DNA of 22,766 nucleotides, from the IMG/VR virus record IMGVR_UViG_3300023178_001942, positions 1 through 22,766 of that record; one strand, 5' to 3'. The position numbers and the translations under genes are program-made. Each line of letters starts with the position of its first letter. The first letter of the stretch is position 1. Shown in pieces: positions 15,122 to 21,984 of the stretch. The notes under the pieces are model-generated. The model saw only the letters and a list, made by a program, of their open reading frames with translations, was not told the origin of the DNA and did not search any database. This DNA is from a virus.

Positions 15122-16210
15122 TTAATCTGCGGATTGTGCCGCTTTAATGTATTTTCCGTAACGATCGTGGAATTCATCAAAGCATTCTACTTCGTCCGGA
15201 TCAATGGGCAATTGATACTGTGTAAGAGCAAGTTTAATACCCATTACAACTAATTCTGTATCAAAATTATCCATTGCAAAGCGCAGGAAGTTGTTAACTT
15301 TATCGTCAAACTTTTTATCATTTTTGTCTGACGCTTCTTTTAACTCGTAGCAAAGAGATACAGTTAAGGAATACATAGCACTGATTTCTTTGTTCTGTAT
15401 TTCTTTAACTTTGCCTGCTAAAATATCAGTCGGATTAGGCATATCAGCAGCTACCTTACGGTGTGCCATAAACTTGACAGCCAAACCTTCACCAACTGCA
15501 CCACTAACAAGATCTGTAGTAGTGTTTTCGTCTAGATCATCTTCGATCAATTCTGATACAAAGGACCAAGAACGCGGTGTAGCAAAAGAACGTGACGGAG
15601 ATTTAGGATCAAAGTCATACAAGTCTTTTTTGCTAAACTGTAGGAAACCTACAACGTCTTTGTGGATTTTATTTTCAACAGCCCACTGGAACCAGTCATC
15701 AAAATCAACTGCAAGTTCTAAGTGAACAAAACGATTAGATAACGGAGCAGGCATACGATATGTAACACCTTTGTCGCTTTCGCGGTTACCTGCTGCAATA
15801 ATAATTACATTGTCAGGTAATTTATACTGTCCTACTCGACGGTTAAGAATCAACTGGTATGCTGCCGCTTGTACTGCTGGCGCTGCCGAGTTCATTTCGT
15901 CAAAGAACACAACGATGTTATCGTATTGTGCTGCAAATTCTTCATCTGGTAGCTCTGAAGGAGCACCCCACGCCATTTTACTAATATTACTATCAAAGTA
16001 TGGAATACCTTTAATATCTGTAGGTTCCCAAAGTGACAAACGAATGTCAATTAGATGTGAGTTAGGCAGACTATCTGTAATCTGCGCAACAATGTCCGAC
16101 TTACCAATGCCTGGAGGTCCCCACAAAAACAAAGGACGTTTTTTAAGCATTGCGTGTTTAATAGCGCCTTTTGCGCCGTTTGGACTAACTGTACGAGTTA
16201 CCGTTTCCAT
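15122..16210 (-). CDS. MoxR-type AAA+ ATPase
   Basis: The protein is 362 residues. Walker A is GPPGIGKS at 31-38; Walker B is VVFFDE at 100-105; sensor 1 is in VIIIAAGNRESD; MPAPLSNRFVHLEL carries the arginine finger region. The C-terminal ~120 residues are helical. MoxR AAA+ proteins form hexamers that act on VWA-domain partners to remodel or activate target proteins. The partner here is the VWA/metallopeptidase gene immediately downstream. AGAGGA lies before the ATG. It is transcribed from its own promoter and ends at a strong terminator, so the ratio of the two partners is set by separate promoters. It looks complete, with no missing catalytic residue. Confidence 0.9.
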   Translation of the reverse strand: METVTRTVSPNGAKGAIKHAMLKKRPLFLWGPPGIGKSDIVAQITDSLPNSHLIDIRLSLWEPTDIKGIPYFDSNISKMAWGAPSELPDEEFAAQYDNIVVFFDEMNSAAPAVQAAAYQLILNRRVGQYKLPDNVIIIAAGNRESDKGVTYRMPAPLSNRFVHLELAVDFDDWFQWAVENKIHKDVVGFLQFSKKDLYDFDPKSPSRSFATPRSWSFVSELIEDDLDENTTTDLVSGAVGEGLAVKFMAHRKVAADMPNPTDILAGKVKEIQNKEISAMYSLTVSLCYELKEASDKNDKKFDDKVNNFLRFAMDNFDTELVVMGIKLALTQYQLPIDPDEVECFDEFHDRYGKYIKAAQSAD

Positions 16211-16256
16211 ATTGTATTCCTCTAGTTGATCAGTGCTAATTTCTAACTATGTATAT

Positions 16257-16284
16257 ATAATAGCATAACTACAGGAAATGTCAA
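16257..16284 (-). promoter_or_regulatory. Sigma70-type promoter for the MoxR gene
   Basis: On the minus strand: TTGACA (16284-16279), a 16-base spacer ending TGC, TATTAT (16262-16257), then ATATAC. It is about 47 bases ahead of the ATG. The TGC and the ATATAC are shared with the promoters at 15047 and 18757. A palindromic AT-rich run (CTTTTTTATAAAAAAG) lies just upstream, at about 16287-16302. Confidence 0.85.
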
Positions 16285-16322
16285 CCTTTTTTATAAAAAA
16301 GATTAGCTTAATAATCAATAAC

Positions 16323-16706
16323 TTAGGATTTTTCTTGCCTTTTCATTGCTTTTAATAAGCCATATTTACGTAAATCTCCACTAAAAAGAGTAAGTTCTAC
16401 TGCTTTCTTTTCGTTCGTTACAGTGATACTTCTATTAGTTAGATAGTATGGACAATCGATAAATTGATCTAAAAATATTATTACTTGGGTAGTAAGAGGC
16501 ATATCCTTTGGATATGGAATATCGTAAACTTCGAGTCCTATTTTCTGTAAAACTTGGTATCCTGCATCTGTTAATCTTAATCCGCCGGAACTTTTAGATC
16601 TCGTGTTTTGCCACCATAATGGCAAATATTCTTTGACAGTTGCACCGTTTACACTTATATTCAATTCTTTGAGAAATAACTTAGTGTATGTTTCTTTCCA
16701 GTTCAT
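16323..16706 (-). CDS. Conserved small phage protein, 127 residues
   Basis: The function is unrecognised. The start overlaps the previous stop as ATGA. The sequence has a LRLTDAGYQVLQKIGL stretch that resembles a small winged-helix or helix-turn-helix segment, then strands with VEVYDIPYP, QVIIFLDQFIDCPYYL, and SITVTNEKKAVELTLFSGDLRKYG. It is basic at the C-terminus. It is the last gene of the RNase H transcription unit, and a weak hairpin with a T-run (GATTA/TAATC) follows it. I remember similar proteins near RNase H in marine T4-like phages. Confidence 0.65.
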   Translation of the reverse strand: MNWKETYTKLFLKELNISVNGATVKEYLPLWWQNTRSKSSGGLRLTDAGYQVLQKIGLEVYDIPYPKDMPLTTQVIIFLDQFIDCPYYLTNRSITVTNEKKAVELTLFSGDLRKYGLLKAMKRQEKS

Positions 16707-16990
16707 TCAAACACTTCTTCGCCTTCTGAAAGTTTGTATACACTAAAATTTTCGCATTTAAACATTTGATTGAGTTTTTTTGCTAGATTATGTGCGTGTC
16801 CTGGATTTGAAAAACTAGTTTTTTTATATTTTGGACCTGGATAATTTGTAAGTGCATTAGAGCTTTTTAGATTAAAAGGCTTACCTAAGTAGAAGACCGC
16901 CCATATAGCATCTGCTTCTAGTACTTGTTCACTTTTATATGTCTTATTATTAATATTTTCTAATAATACAGTAGGCTTTGGTCTACTCAT
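16703..16990 (-). CDS. Conserved small phage protein, 95 residues
   Basis: The function is unrecognised. The protein begins MSRPKPTVLLENINNKTYKSEQ, with a middle strand AIWAVFYLGKPFNLK, a short basic region (NYPGPKYKKTSF), then a helix SNPGHAHNLAKKLNQMF and a C-terminal strand FSVYKLSEGEEVFE. It looks like a compact alpha/beta protein. Its ATG follows AAGGAA and the stop overlaps the next start as ATGA. A late-type box lies upstream in the 60-base gap, so it may also be expressed late. Confidence 0.65.
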   Translation of the reverse strand: MSRPKPTVLLENINNKTYKSEQVLEADAIWAVFYLGKPFNLKSSNALTNYPGPKYKKTSFSNPGHAHNLAKKLNQMFKCENFSVYKLSEGEEVFE

Positions 16991-17020
16991 ATGCGTATTC
17001 CTTAATATTATATACGCATA

Positions 17021-17028
17021 TATTTATC
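17021..17028 (-). promoter_or_regulatory. Possible late-type promoter, GATAAATA
   Basis: The minus strand reads GATAAATA, one mismatch from TATAAATA, in the 60-base gap 31 bases ahead of the 95-residue gene. A single 8-base match in AT-rich intergenic DNA is weak evidence. Confidence 0.35.
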
Positions 17029-17050
17029 TCTTTTTTAGTTATCTACGTAG

Positions 17051-17290
17051 TTAAAAGCCCGAACCTGCATCTAAATTTACTTCAATAACTTCATTAGCAC
17101 TACTATTAGATTCTTTTACTAATTTTTCTAATTCTCCGTGCAATCTACTTTCTACAATACCAATAGTAAATGCAAGATTTTTTGCTTGTTCTAAAGACAA
17201 CTTTACTTCTTTGGATCTACTTGCTTCAGCACTTTTTACTTGTTGTATAAATTGCTGAAACGGAATAGTATTAATTGGATCTATTGACAC
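17051..17290 (-). CDS. Conserved small phage protein, 79 residues (GTG start)
   Basis: The start is GTG at 17290, supported by AGGAG 9 bases upstream inside the previous gene (20-base overlap). The protein is mainly helical: FQQFIQQVKSAEASRSKEV, LEQAKNLAFTIGIVESRL, ELEKLVKESN. It is compatible with a coiled-coil or small helical bundle. The function is unrecognised. It belongs to the RNase H transcription unit. Confidence 0.6.
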   Translation of the reverse strand: MSIDPINTIPFQQFIQQVKSAEASRSKEVKLSLEQAKNLAFTIGIVESRLHGELEKLVKESNSSANEVIEVNLDAGSGF

Positions 17291-17744
17291 GACTTAACTC
17301 CTGACGCATTTCTAATTCAGTTTTAAAAGGACCTTTTGACTGATATCTTTCAATTGTTATTAGTTTTGGACAAAAACTTTTAACCCAGCCTTTTTCAAAT
17401 CTTATGATATAATAACCTGCACAGTAAGAACTTTTTGATTTTTCACTTTTAGTAAATAATGGTAATTTACGTTTGACATCGTACATAGTGTTATATGGAG
17501 GAACACTTGTAGAAAATCCGTGTACATCAAATTTACTGTCTCTATTTGTATCCTCTTCTTCGGACCAGACTATGTCAACGCCGAATTTTTTCTTCATTTG
17601 TCGCTTGTTATCAAAAAAACAAGTTTCGAATGAATTACTAAACATATAACGATCGTCGTTCCAGGATAATGTTCCTACTTTTTCGTTATTGTTTTCAACA
17701 ATCCAGAAACGATCTTTTAGAACTGGTTTTGCTTTTAATGTCAT
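17271..17744 (-). CDS. Conserved phage protein, 157 residues
   Basis: The function is unrecognised. The protein is beta-rich and basic: RFWIVENNNEKVGTLSW, DRYMFSN, TCFFDNKRQMKKKFGVDIVW, then HGFSTSVPPYNTMYDVKRKLPLFTKSEKSKS, YCAGYYIIRFEKGWVKSFCPKL and a C-terminal helix. The DVKRKLPLFTKS-xx-SYCAGYY stretch with GWVKSFCPKL is the pattern I remember from small conserved proteins next to RNase H in marine T4-like phages. It starts by ATGA overlap with the RNase H gene. A nucleic-acid-associated role would fit the basic charge but is inference. Confidence 0.65.
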   Translation of the reverse strand: MTLKAKPVLKDRFWIVENNNEKVGTLSWNDDRYMFSNSFETCFFDNKRQMKKKFGVDIVWSEEEDTNRDSKFDVHGFSTSVPPYNTMYDVKRKLPLFTKSEKSKSSYCAGYYIIRFEKGWVKSFCPKLITIERYQSKGPFKTELEMRQELSRVNRSN

Positions 17745-18724
17745 TTAGGGTACCTCGCTTGTAAAGGCTCTGCAAAAGATGCTGCTTGATCTGCAATACG
17801 TTGCATATCCCACTTAGCACAGAACTTCATAAGACGCATACCAACTTGTGTAATGTCTTTAGGTTCTACTTCTGCAATAGTGTTATTAATTATCTCTCGT
17901 ATATCTGCAGGTTGTGCAGACAAATCACAGAGTGTTACATTGCGGTTGTAGTCGTCCAAAACACGGTGCTCATCACCGTTATGATCAACCCAACGCTGTA
18001 GCATAAGATTATTCCAGTTATAACCTTTCGTGGTCTTATCGTCATATGCTTCGAGTAAGCCAACTTTATTCTTTGTACCTTTCTTACGAACGCCTGGATA
18101 AGCGGAGAAAACATTGTCACTTGTATCACCTCGCATACATTTTTCAAATAGTAGCCATTGCGGATCGGGCGCAGGCTTTACTTCTTTAGTTTTTTTATCT
18201 ACGACAGGCTTGCCTTTGTCATCAAAGTAACCTTCGTGTGTAATTGTAACGTTTTGTATACCGTTGTACTGCTTTACGTTAGGTGCAATAAGTTGTGCAA
18301 AGTCACCATCTGTGCTGATAATAATATGGTTGTCTTCAGGATGTGCTTGCACCCAACCTGCAATCAAATCATCTGCTTCTAGTTGCGGATGCCGCATCAT
18401 TGTACAGTTAGTCTTTGTACCGATGAAGTCTTTGAACTCATCAAAGATTTCCCAAAACACTTTATCTTCTTCTGCTTCACGTGGAGTGAGTGCATCGCGA
18501 GCTTCTTGACGGTTACGTTTGTAAGGTTCGTAATAGTCTTTACGCCAGCTACGTCCTTCTAAACAGAACACAATATGATCTGCATTAAAGTCTGTCCAAG
18601 CCTTTTTAACACTATTAAGTGTAATATGTAGAGCCATACCTACTTTAGTATCAATGTCGCCACGCACAACGTGACGAGCTCTAAAAAAAGTGTTAGCAGT
18701 ATCTACTAGTACATAAGTTGCCAT
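17741..18724 (-). CDS. rnh: RNase H / 5'-3' flap exonuclease, T4 Rnh type
   Basis: The protein is 327 residues, close to the T4 enzyme's length. The FEN-family acidic residues are all present: Asp8 in VLVDTANTFFRA, EADD at 116-119, STDGD with Asp139/141, and RGDTSDN with Asp200/203. Further marks are the Tyr/Lys/Arg-rich RKDYYEPYKRNR segment and the PGVRKKGTKNK helix-hairpin-helix-like DNA contact. The enzyme removes RNA primers and flaps from lagging-strand fragments during phage replication. It is the first gene of a five-gene unit with its own promoter whose -35 box overlaps the previous stop. All catalytic positions look intact. Confidence 0.9.
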   Translation of the reverse strand: MATYVLVDTANTFFRARHVVRGDIDTKVGMALHITLNSVKKAWTDFNADHIVFCLEGRSWRKDYYEPYKRNRQEARDALTPREAEEDKVFWEIFDEFKDFIGTKTNCTMMRHPQLEADDLIAGWVQAHPEDNHIIISTDGDFAQLIAPNVKQYNGIQNVTITHEGYFDDKGKPVVDKKTKEVKPAPDPQWLLFEKCMRGDTSDNVFSAYPGVRKKGTKNKVGLLEAYDDKTTKGYNWNNLMLQRWVDHNGDEHRVLDDYNRNVTLCDLSAQPADIREIINNTIAEVEPKDITQVGMRLMKFCAKWDMQRIADQAASFAEPLQARYPK

Positions 18725-18756
18725 TATTATTGCCTATATTATTAGTTACAGTATAC

Positions 18757-18785
18757 ATTATTGCATATAATAATCTTCTTGTCAA
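18757..18785 (-). promoter_or_regulatory. Sigma70-type promoter for the RNase H unit
   Basis: On the minus strand: TTGACA (18785-18780), a 17-base spacer ending TGC, AATAAT (18762-18757), then GTATAC. The TGA inside TTGACA is the stop codon of the upstream 2OG oxygenase gene. It is about 33 bases ahead of the RNase H start. Confidence 0.85.
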
Positions 18786-19477
18786 CCACTATTTTCTTCC
18801 ATTAAAGACTGATAAATGTTTGAGTTCATAAAAGGCAAACTCTTTTTCTGACCGTTTGACATATGATATGGCGGCTTGTAAATATATAAATCAAATGCAA
18901 TACTAACTCTTGGGTTATCATCTTCATAAGTGTCTACTTTATGAGATAAATGTGTAGGAAAAATAGTAAGTCCACCTTTTACATTAGGAATAGTGTAAAT
19001 CATATCTTCTTTTTTATATGTTGTACCACTAGTAGGATAGTTGTCTAGGTGCATATTTCCACTCAAATAGGCAATTTCGCCCCTGCCGTGATTGTGCCAA
19101 TTAAAAGATTGGCCTTTGTATATAATGTTGTACCAACTTACTATCTCTAGCGGAAATACATCTGTATAATCTAAATTTACAAATTCTAAATAAGAAAGTT
19201 GCATAAACTTTAATAATTCTTTAATTCCTTTGCACTCGTCTATAAAATCAAAAAGGTTGTATTTTCCAAATCTAGTTGTAACACTGGTAGGAGGTAATCC
19301 AGTACCTCCGTCTCCCATAATATCTAATTCTAGAATATCTTTTTCTTTTTTTAGTAAAAAATTTTTAACTGAATTTATTGACTCTTCTGCTCCCCAATTT
19401 ACAGTGCCTATAGGAATGTCCCAAGTAGGTGCATAAGGAGAAATTGGGTGCATACTTTTTAACCGTTGTATCTTCAT
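18782..19477 (-). CDS. 2OG/Fe(II) oxygenase-like protein, HxH type
   Basis: The protein is 231 residues. The core begins at FNWHNHG (His128 and His130), followed by AYLSGNMHLDNYPTSG, then GGLTIFPTHLSHKVDTY with the distal histidine and DNPRVSIAFDLYIY with the 2OG-binding arginine. This is the HxH-with-LSG pattern of a small phage/marine oxygenase family (2OG-FeII_Oxy_5-like), with His in place of the usual Asp. The N-terminal ~110 residues are mixed alpha/beta. The substrate is unknown. It starts by one-base overlap (TAATG) with the previous gene, so it belongs to the folE-queE unit. Confidence 0.82.
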   Translation of the reverse strand: MKIQRLKSMHPISPYAPTWDIPIGTVNWGAEESINSVKNFLLKKEKDILELDIMGDGGTGLPPTSVTTRFGKYNLFDFIDECKGIKELLKFMQLSYLEFVNLDYTDVFPLEIVSWYNIIYKGQSFNWHNHGRGEIAYLSGNMHLDNYPTSGTTYKKEDMIYTIPNVKGGLTIFPTHLSHKVDTYEDDNPRVSIAFDLYIYKPPYHMSNGQKKSLPFMNSNIYQSLMEENSG

Positions 19478-19860
19478 TAACTTACTTCACTTTTACCTTG
19501 TGAAATAGGAACAACATTAATATATCCTGCACCTCTATCAGTACTTTGTCCTTCAGCTTCTAGCATATTGTAAACAATATCGCGGAACCAACGATCTACA
19601 ATTTCTTCTTCTGGATCGTTTTCAACACCATAACCTGCTTGAACAAGTTGTGCAATAAAGTATTTGTTCCAGTCTAGCTCAAAGAATCCGTTGCGAACAT
19701 TTTCTTCATTTACTTTAACATCTAATACACTAACCCAAGGCTCTTTACGTCTAGTAGCATATTCCTTAGGATCTTTCTTTTTAAGAAGAGCCATTTCTTG
19801 CTCTTCTAGTTCTTTTTCTTTTTTAGTAATACCTGTGATATTTTTTAAAAATTTTTTCAT
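19477..19860 (-). CDS. Conserved phage protein, 127 residues
   Basis: The function is unrecognised. The N-terminal ~40 residues are highly charged and probably a coiled coil (KKEKELEEQEMALLKKK). The core carries EPWVSVLDVKVNEENVRNGFFELDWNKYF, then helices with IAQLVQAGYG and EEEIVDRWFRDIVYNML, and a C-terminal GAGYINVVPISQGKSEVS. I remember this FFELDWN-YFI and RWFRDI pattern from conserved hypothetical proteins of marine T4-like phages. Both ends overlap neighbours by one base (TAATG), so it is translated in series with them. Confidence 0.7.
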   Translation of the reverse strand: MKKFLKNITGITKKEKELEEQEMALLKKKDPKEYATRRKEPWVSVLDVKVNEENVRNGFFELDWNKYFIAQLVQAGYGVENDPEEEIVDRWFRDIVYNMLEAEGQSTDRGAGYINVVPISQGKSEVS

Positions 19861-20030
19861 TAGTATTCTACCTTTTGTATAATATCAGTAAGCTTCCAAG
19901 TATCTGTTTTAGTTGTCCGAGATAAAGAATATGAAACATCCATTTTTTGCAAAATTAAATCTAACTTGTTTAGCCTTAGAGTTAAATCTTTTAACTCCGA
20001 CACAATTTTTTCTGTTCTAGGTTCTTTCAT
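19860..20030 (-). CDS. Small phage protein, 56 residues
   Basis: An ATG at 20030 preceded by GGAAAG opens a 56-residue frame beginning MKEPRTEKIVSELKDLTLRL, with heptad-like hydrophobics that suggest a short coiled coil, and ending IIQKVEY. The start overlaps the preceding small frame as ATGA and the stop overlaps the next start as TAATG. This junction geometry on both sides, in a gap otherwise empty of genes, makes it likely to be real. The function is unknown. Confidence 0.6.
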   Translation of the reverse strand: MKEPRTEKIVSELKDLTLRLNKLDLILQKMDVSYSLSRTTKTDTWKLTDIIQKVEY

Positions 20031-20119
20031 AATTCTTTCCTTACTTTTTCGTATGTATCTTCAGTAATCTTACTTCCACGTATTATTTCAAGGTCTTCTT
20101 TACTAAGTCCCCCAGGCAT
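20027..20119 (-). CDS. Very small protein, 30 residues, overlapping queE
   Basis: From the ATG at 20119 this frame encodes MPGGLSKEDLEIIRGSKI and a charged end. It overlaps the queE 3' end by 17 bases and the next gene by 4 (ATGA). The sequence has normal coding character, unlike the frame upstream of it, which is antisense-like. No clear ribosome site is seen; it may depend on queE translation. It could also be only a coupling frame. Confidence 0.4.
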   Translation of the reverse strand: MPGGLSKEDLEIIRGSKITEDTYEKVRKEL

Positions 20120-20996
20120 TTCCGAATAAGGAAATGTGGAGTCTTGGTGTAAATCTCCAACCCCTGACCATACAGGCTTCGGCGACTTCTTTGACGTTGA
20201 GATTGTATTCTTCACTGCGTCCGCCCAGCGGCATAAGATATACTGGACATTGTACCCCGGCACTCTTGTAAGCGTCCACAGCCCTGCCAACTTCGTCAAA
20301 ATCGTCTTGGCTAGCGACAACAAACTTGAGATAAATGTCACTACCGTTAACAGTGCTATACTGATGAGCGACATCAGGCAATATAGCAGTATCCCAAGGT
20401 TCTCCTGAAACACTAAGTTTTGGGGAACAAGACCACGTGACCTTAAATCTTGCACTATATTTGAGATAGTTAATAAAGTCGTCGTGTAGCTTTTGTGTAG
20501 TGTTTGTTTCAAATGTAACATTTTTTAAATCTCGCATACGTGGATGTTCAAAAAGATCGATGTAGAGCTTTTGCCACGCTAACAAAGGCTCACCACCTGT
20601 CATAATCAAGTGAATATCTTGACCATTGTCCATTGTCCACTTACCTTCTGGAGTAAGTGAAAGCAGATGTTCAACTACTTCGTCAACTTCTGCAAGTTTA
20701 TTAAAGTGTTTAAACTCTGGATAGATACTTGCATATGTGTCACAACCTGTATGAATAATAGGCAAGTCTTCAAACTTTTCTGTAGTTTTGTGTACATCAC
20801 GTGCAATTAGATCTGCAACTTCTGCATTGTGTTTAATACCATCTTTGTGCTGTTGCCAACGATCTTTTGTTTCGTTTGTGCCAAAGTTCATACAACGAAA
20901 GTTACAACCAAATGTACGTAAGAACACGGAAGGGACTCCGACAAACTTGCCTTCACCCTGTACGCTATAAAAAGCTTCTGAATATCTTAATTTCAT
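20103..20996 (-). CDS. queE: QueE-like 7-carboxy-7-deazaguanine synthase, radical SAM
   Basis: I choose the ATG at 20996, two bases after the folE stop; an earlier in-frame start at 21074 lies inside folE. The protein is 297 residues, longer than typical QueE (about 210-250). QueE hallmarks are AFYSVQGEGKFVGVPSVFLRT at 8-28, the cluster cysteines starting at CNFRC (31, 35), CDT (Cys85), MTGGEPLL, a CSPKLS segment and the C-terminal RLHISLFG. The usual CX3CX2C followed by DT is split: after Cys35 the sequence runs MNFG and only reaches CDT 50 residues later. QueE turns CPH4 into CDG on the way to preQ0. With folE just upstream it supports a 7-deazaguanine pathway, used by phages for DNA modification or by cells for tRNA queuosine. 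Confidence 0.87.
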   Translation of the reverse strand: MKLRYSEAFYSVQGEGKFVGVPSVFLRTFGCNFRCMNFGTNETKDRWQQHKDGIKHNAEVADLIARDVHKTTEKFEDLPIIHTGCDTYASIYPEFKHFNKLAEVDEVVEHLLSLTPEGKWTMDNGQDIHLIMTGGEPLLAWQKLYIDLFEHPRMRDLKNVTFETNTTQKLHDDFINYLKYSARFKVTWSCSPKLSVSGEPWDTAILPDVAHQYSTVNGSDIYLKFVVASQDDFDEVGRAVDAYKSAGVQCPVYLMPLGGRSEEYNLNVKEVAEACMVRGWRFTPRLHISLFGNAWGT

Positions 20997-20997
20997 A

Positions 20998-21681
20998 TTA
21001 ACACGCAAATTCTTGTTGGAGTTTAATGTTGTCAAAGAACTCTTTCTTTGTACCTGTGTCATTCTTAAATGCACCTTTTAATACAGTTGTTTGTGTAAGA
21101 CTACTATGTGCCATAATGCCTCTATTTTCACAGCAACCGTGTGTTGCTTGAATGTATACGCCTAAGTGATCTGCACCAGTTGCTTTTTGGATTTCACGTG
21201 CAATATCATTTGCAAGTTCTTCTTGCAGTGTACCACGTCGAGCGCACCACTGTGCAATACGTGTATACTTGCTAAGTCCAATTAGTTTTGCACTTGCAAT
21301 GATACCAATGTATGCTACTCCAGTTACTGGCTGGTGATGATGTGAACACATACTTTTTAGTTCTGAACGAACAACTAACATACCTTCGTAGCGTTCGTCT
21401 GAATCATTTGGAAATGCTGTTGCTTCGGGTGCAGGATCATAACGTCCTGCCATAATTTCATTGAAGTACATCTTAGCAAGACGCCGTGCTGTGCCTTTTG
21501 AGTTTGGATCGTTATGACGATCAATTAAAAGTGTGTCTAACACATTTTCAAATGCTGCTGTAGCATCTTCAATAAGTGCTTCTTTGTCGCCCTTTTGAAG
21601 GACTTCTGAAATATTGTCGCCTGCCCAATAGCGGATGTTTGCATCTTGCAAACGGGCTTTAATCTGTTCTGCTTTGCTCAT
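20998..21681 (-). CDS. folE: GTP cyclohydrolase I
   Basis: The protein is 227 residues, a normal length. The zinc site appears as CSHHH at 112-116 (Cys112, His115), with the third ligand in HGCCENRG near residue 182. VTGVAYIGI, LIGLSKYTRI and ARRGTLQEELANDIA match the family core, and ENRGIMA the active-site region. The enzyme converts GTP to dihydroneopterin triphosphate, the first step of both folate and 7-deazaguanine (preQ0/queuosine) synthesis. In phages it usually travels with queD, queE and queC; queE follows here, while queD and queC are not in the window. It is the first gene after a consensus promoter with an inverted repeat at the start site. Confidence 0.93.
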   Translation of the reverse strand: MSKAEQIKARLQDANIRYWAGDNISEVLQKGDKEALIEDATAAFENVLDTLLIDRHNDPNSKGTARRLAKMYFNEIMAGRYDPAPEATAFPNDSDERYEGMLVVRSELKSMCSHHHQPVTGVAYIGIIASAKLIGLSKYTRIAQWCARRGTLQEELANDIAREIQKATGADHLGVYIQATHGCCENRGIMAHSSLTQTTVLKGAFKNDTGTKKEFFDNIKLQQEFAC

Positions 21682-21723
21682 TTATTTCTCCGAGTTATAG
21701 ACGTGGATGTCATAATGTAATAC

Positions 21724-21751
21724 GGTACAACACTCATAATAGTATTGTACC
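21724..21751. promoter_or_regulatory. Inverted repeat at the folE promoter, possible operator
   Basis: GGTACAA (21724-21730) and TTGTACC (21745-21751) form a perfect 7-bp inverted repeat, centres 21 bases apart. One arm covers the -10 box and the other the early leader. It could be an operator or a weak RNA hairpin. Only the symmetry supports it. Confidence 0.4.
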
Positions 21752-21772
21752 ATATATTTAGGTTTTTGTCAA
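21744..21772 (-). promoter_or_regulatory. Sigma70-type promoter for the folE unit
   Basis: On the minus strand: TTGACA (21772-21767), a 17-base spacer, TACAAT (21749-21744). The TGA of TTGACA is the stop codon of the preceding 68-residue gene. It lies about 60 bases ahead of folE. Unlike the other three promoters in the window it has TGG rather than TGC and lacks the RTATAC extension. Confidence 0.82.
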
Positions 21773-21975
21773 GCAAAATATCGATCTAACATATCAACTC
21801 TATCTTGTGCTGTAGCCATTTGATCCAATTCTTTTTGAATTGTTTCAATAATATCAGAATGCTCTCCAATACCTACTACTTTTTGCATATAAACTTCTAT
21901 GTTTGTTTTGTGTAGCTCAATTTCTGCTTCTGCGTGTTTTCTTGCTGCGTTTATTAACTGTTGTTTCAACTCCAT
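21769..21975 (-). CDS. Small phage protein, 68 residues, coiled-coil-like
   Basis: The function is unrecognised. The protein is almost wholly helical and charged (KQQLINAARKHAEAEIELHKTNIEVYMQKVVG, then ETIQKELDQMATAQDRVDMLD), with heptad-like hydrophobic spacing. It starts 9 bases after the HIT gene stop, with GGAAAGGA upstream of the ATG. Its stop lies inside the -35 box of the folE promoter. Confidence 0.62.
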   Translation of the reverse strand: MELKQQLINAARKHAEAEIELHKTNIEVYMQKVVGIGEHSDIIETIQKELDQMATAQDRVDMLDRYFA

Positions 21976-21984
21976 ATCCTTTCC

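Noticed and set aside
15390-16229. Plus-strand frames opposite the MoxR gene
   Set aside because: The minus strand encodes an intact AAA+ ATPase with a promoter and terminator; the plus frames show no motif or ribosome site.
16287-16320. AT-rich palindrome and weak GATTA/TAATC hairpin after the 127-residue gene
   Set aside because: The stem is only 5 bp of A/T-rich pairs; a terminator is possible, but the evidence is too weak to list it as one.
20120-20521. Long open minus-strand frame with hydrophobic stretches overlapping queE
   Set aside because: It lies in another frame of the well-supported queE gene; the hydrophobic runs are a shadow of it. Only the last 30 codons, beyond or at the queE end, look like coding sequence.
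20997-21074. Longer queE start inside folE
   Set aside because: The extra 26 residues lack QueE character, and the ATG at 20996 begins directly with the family N-terminus.
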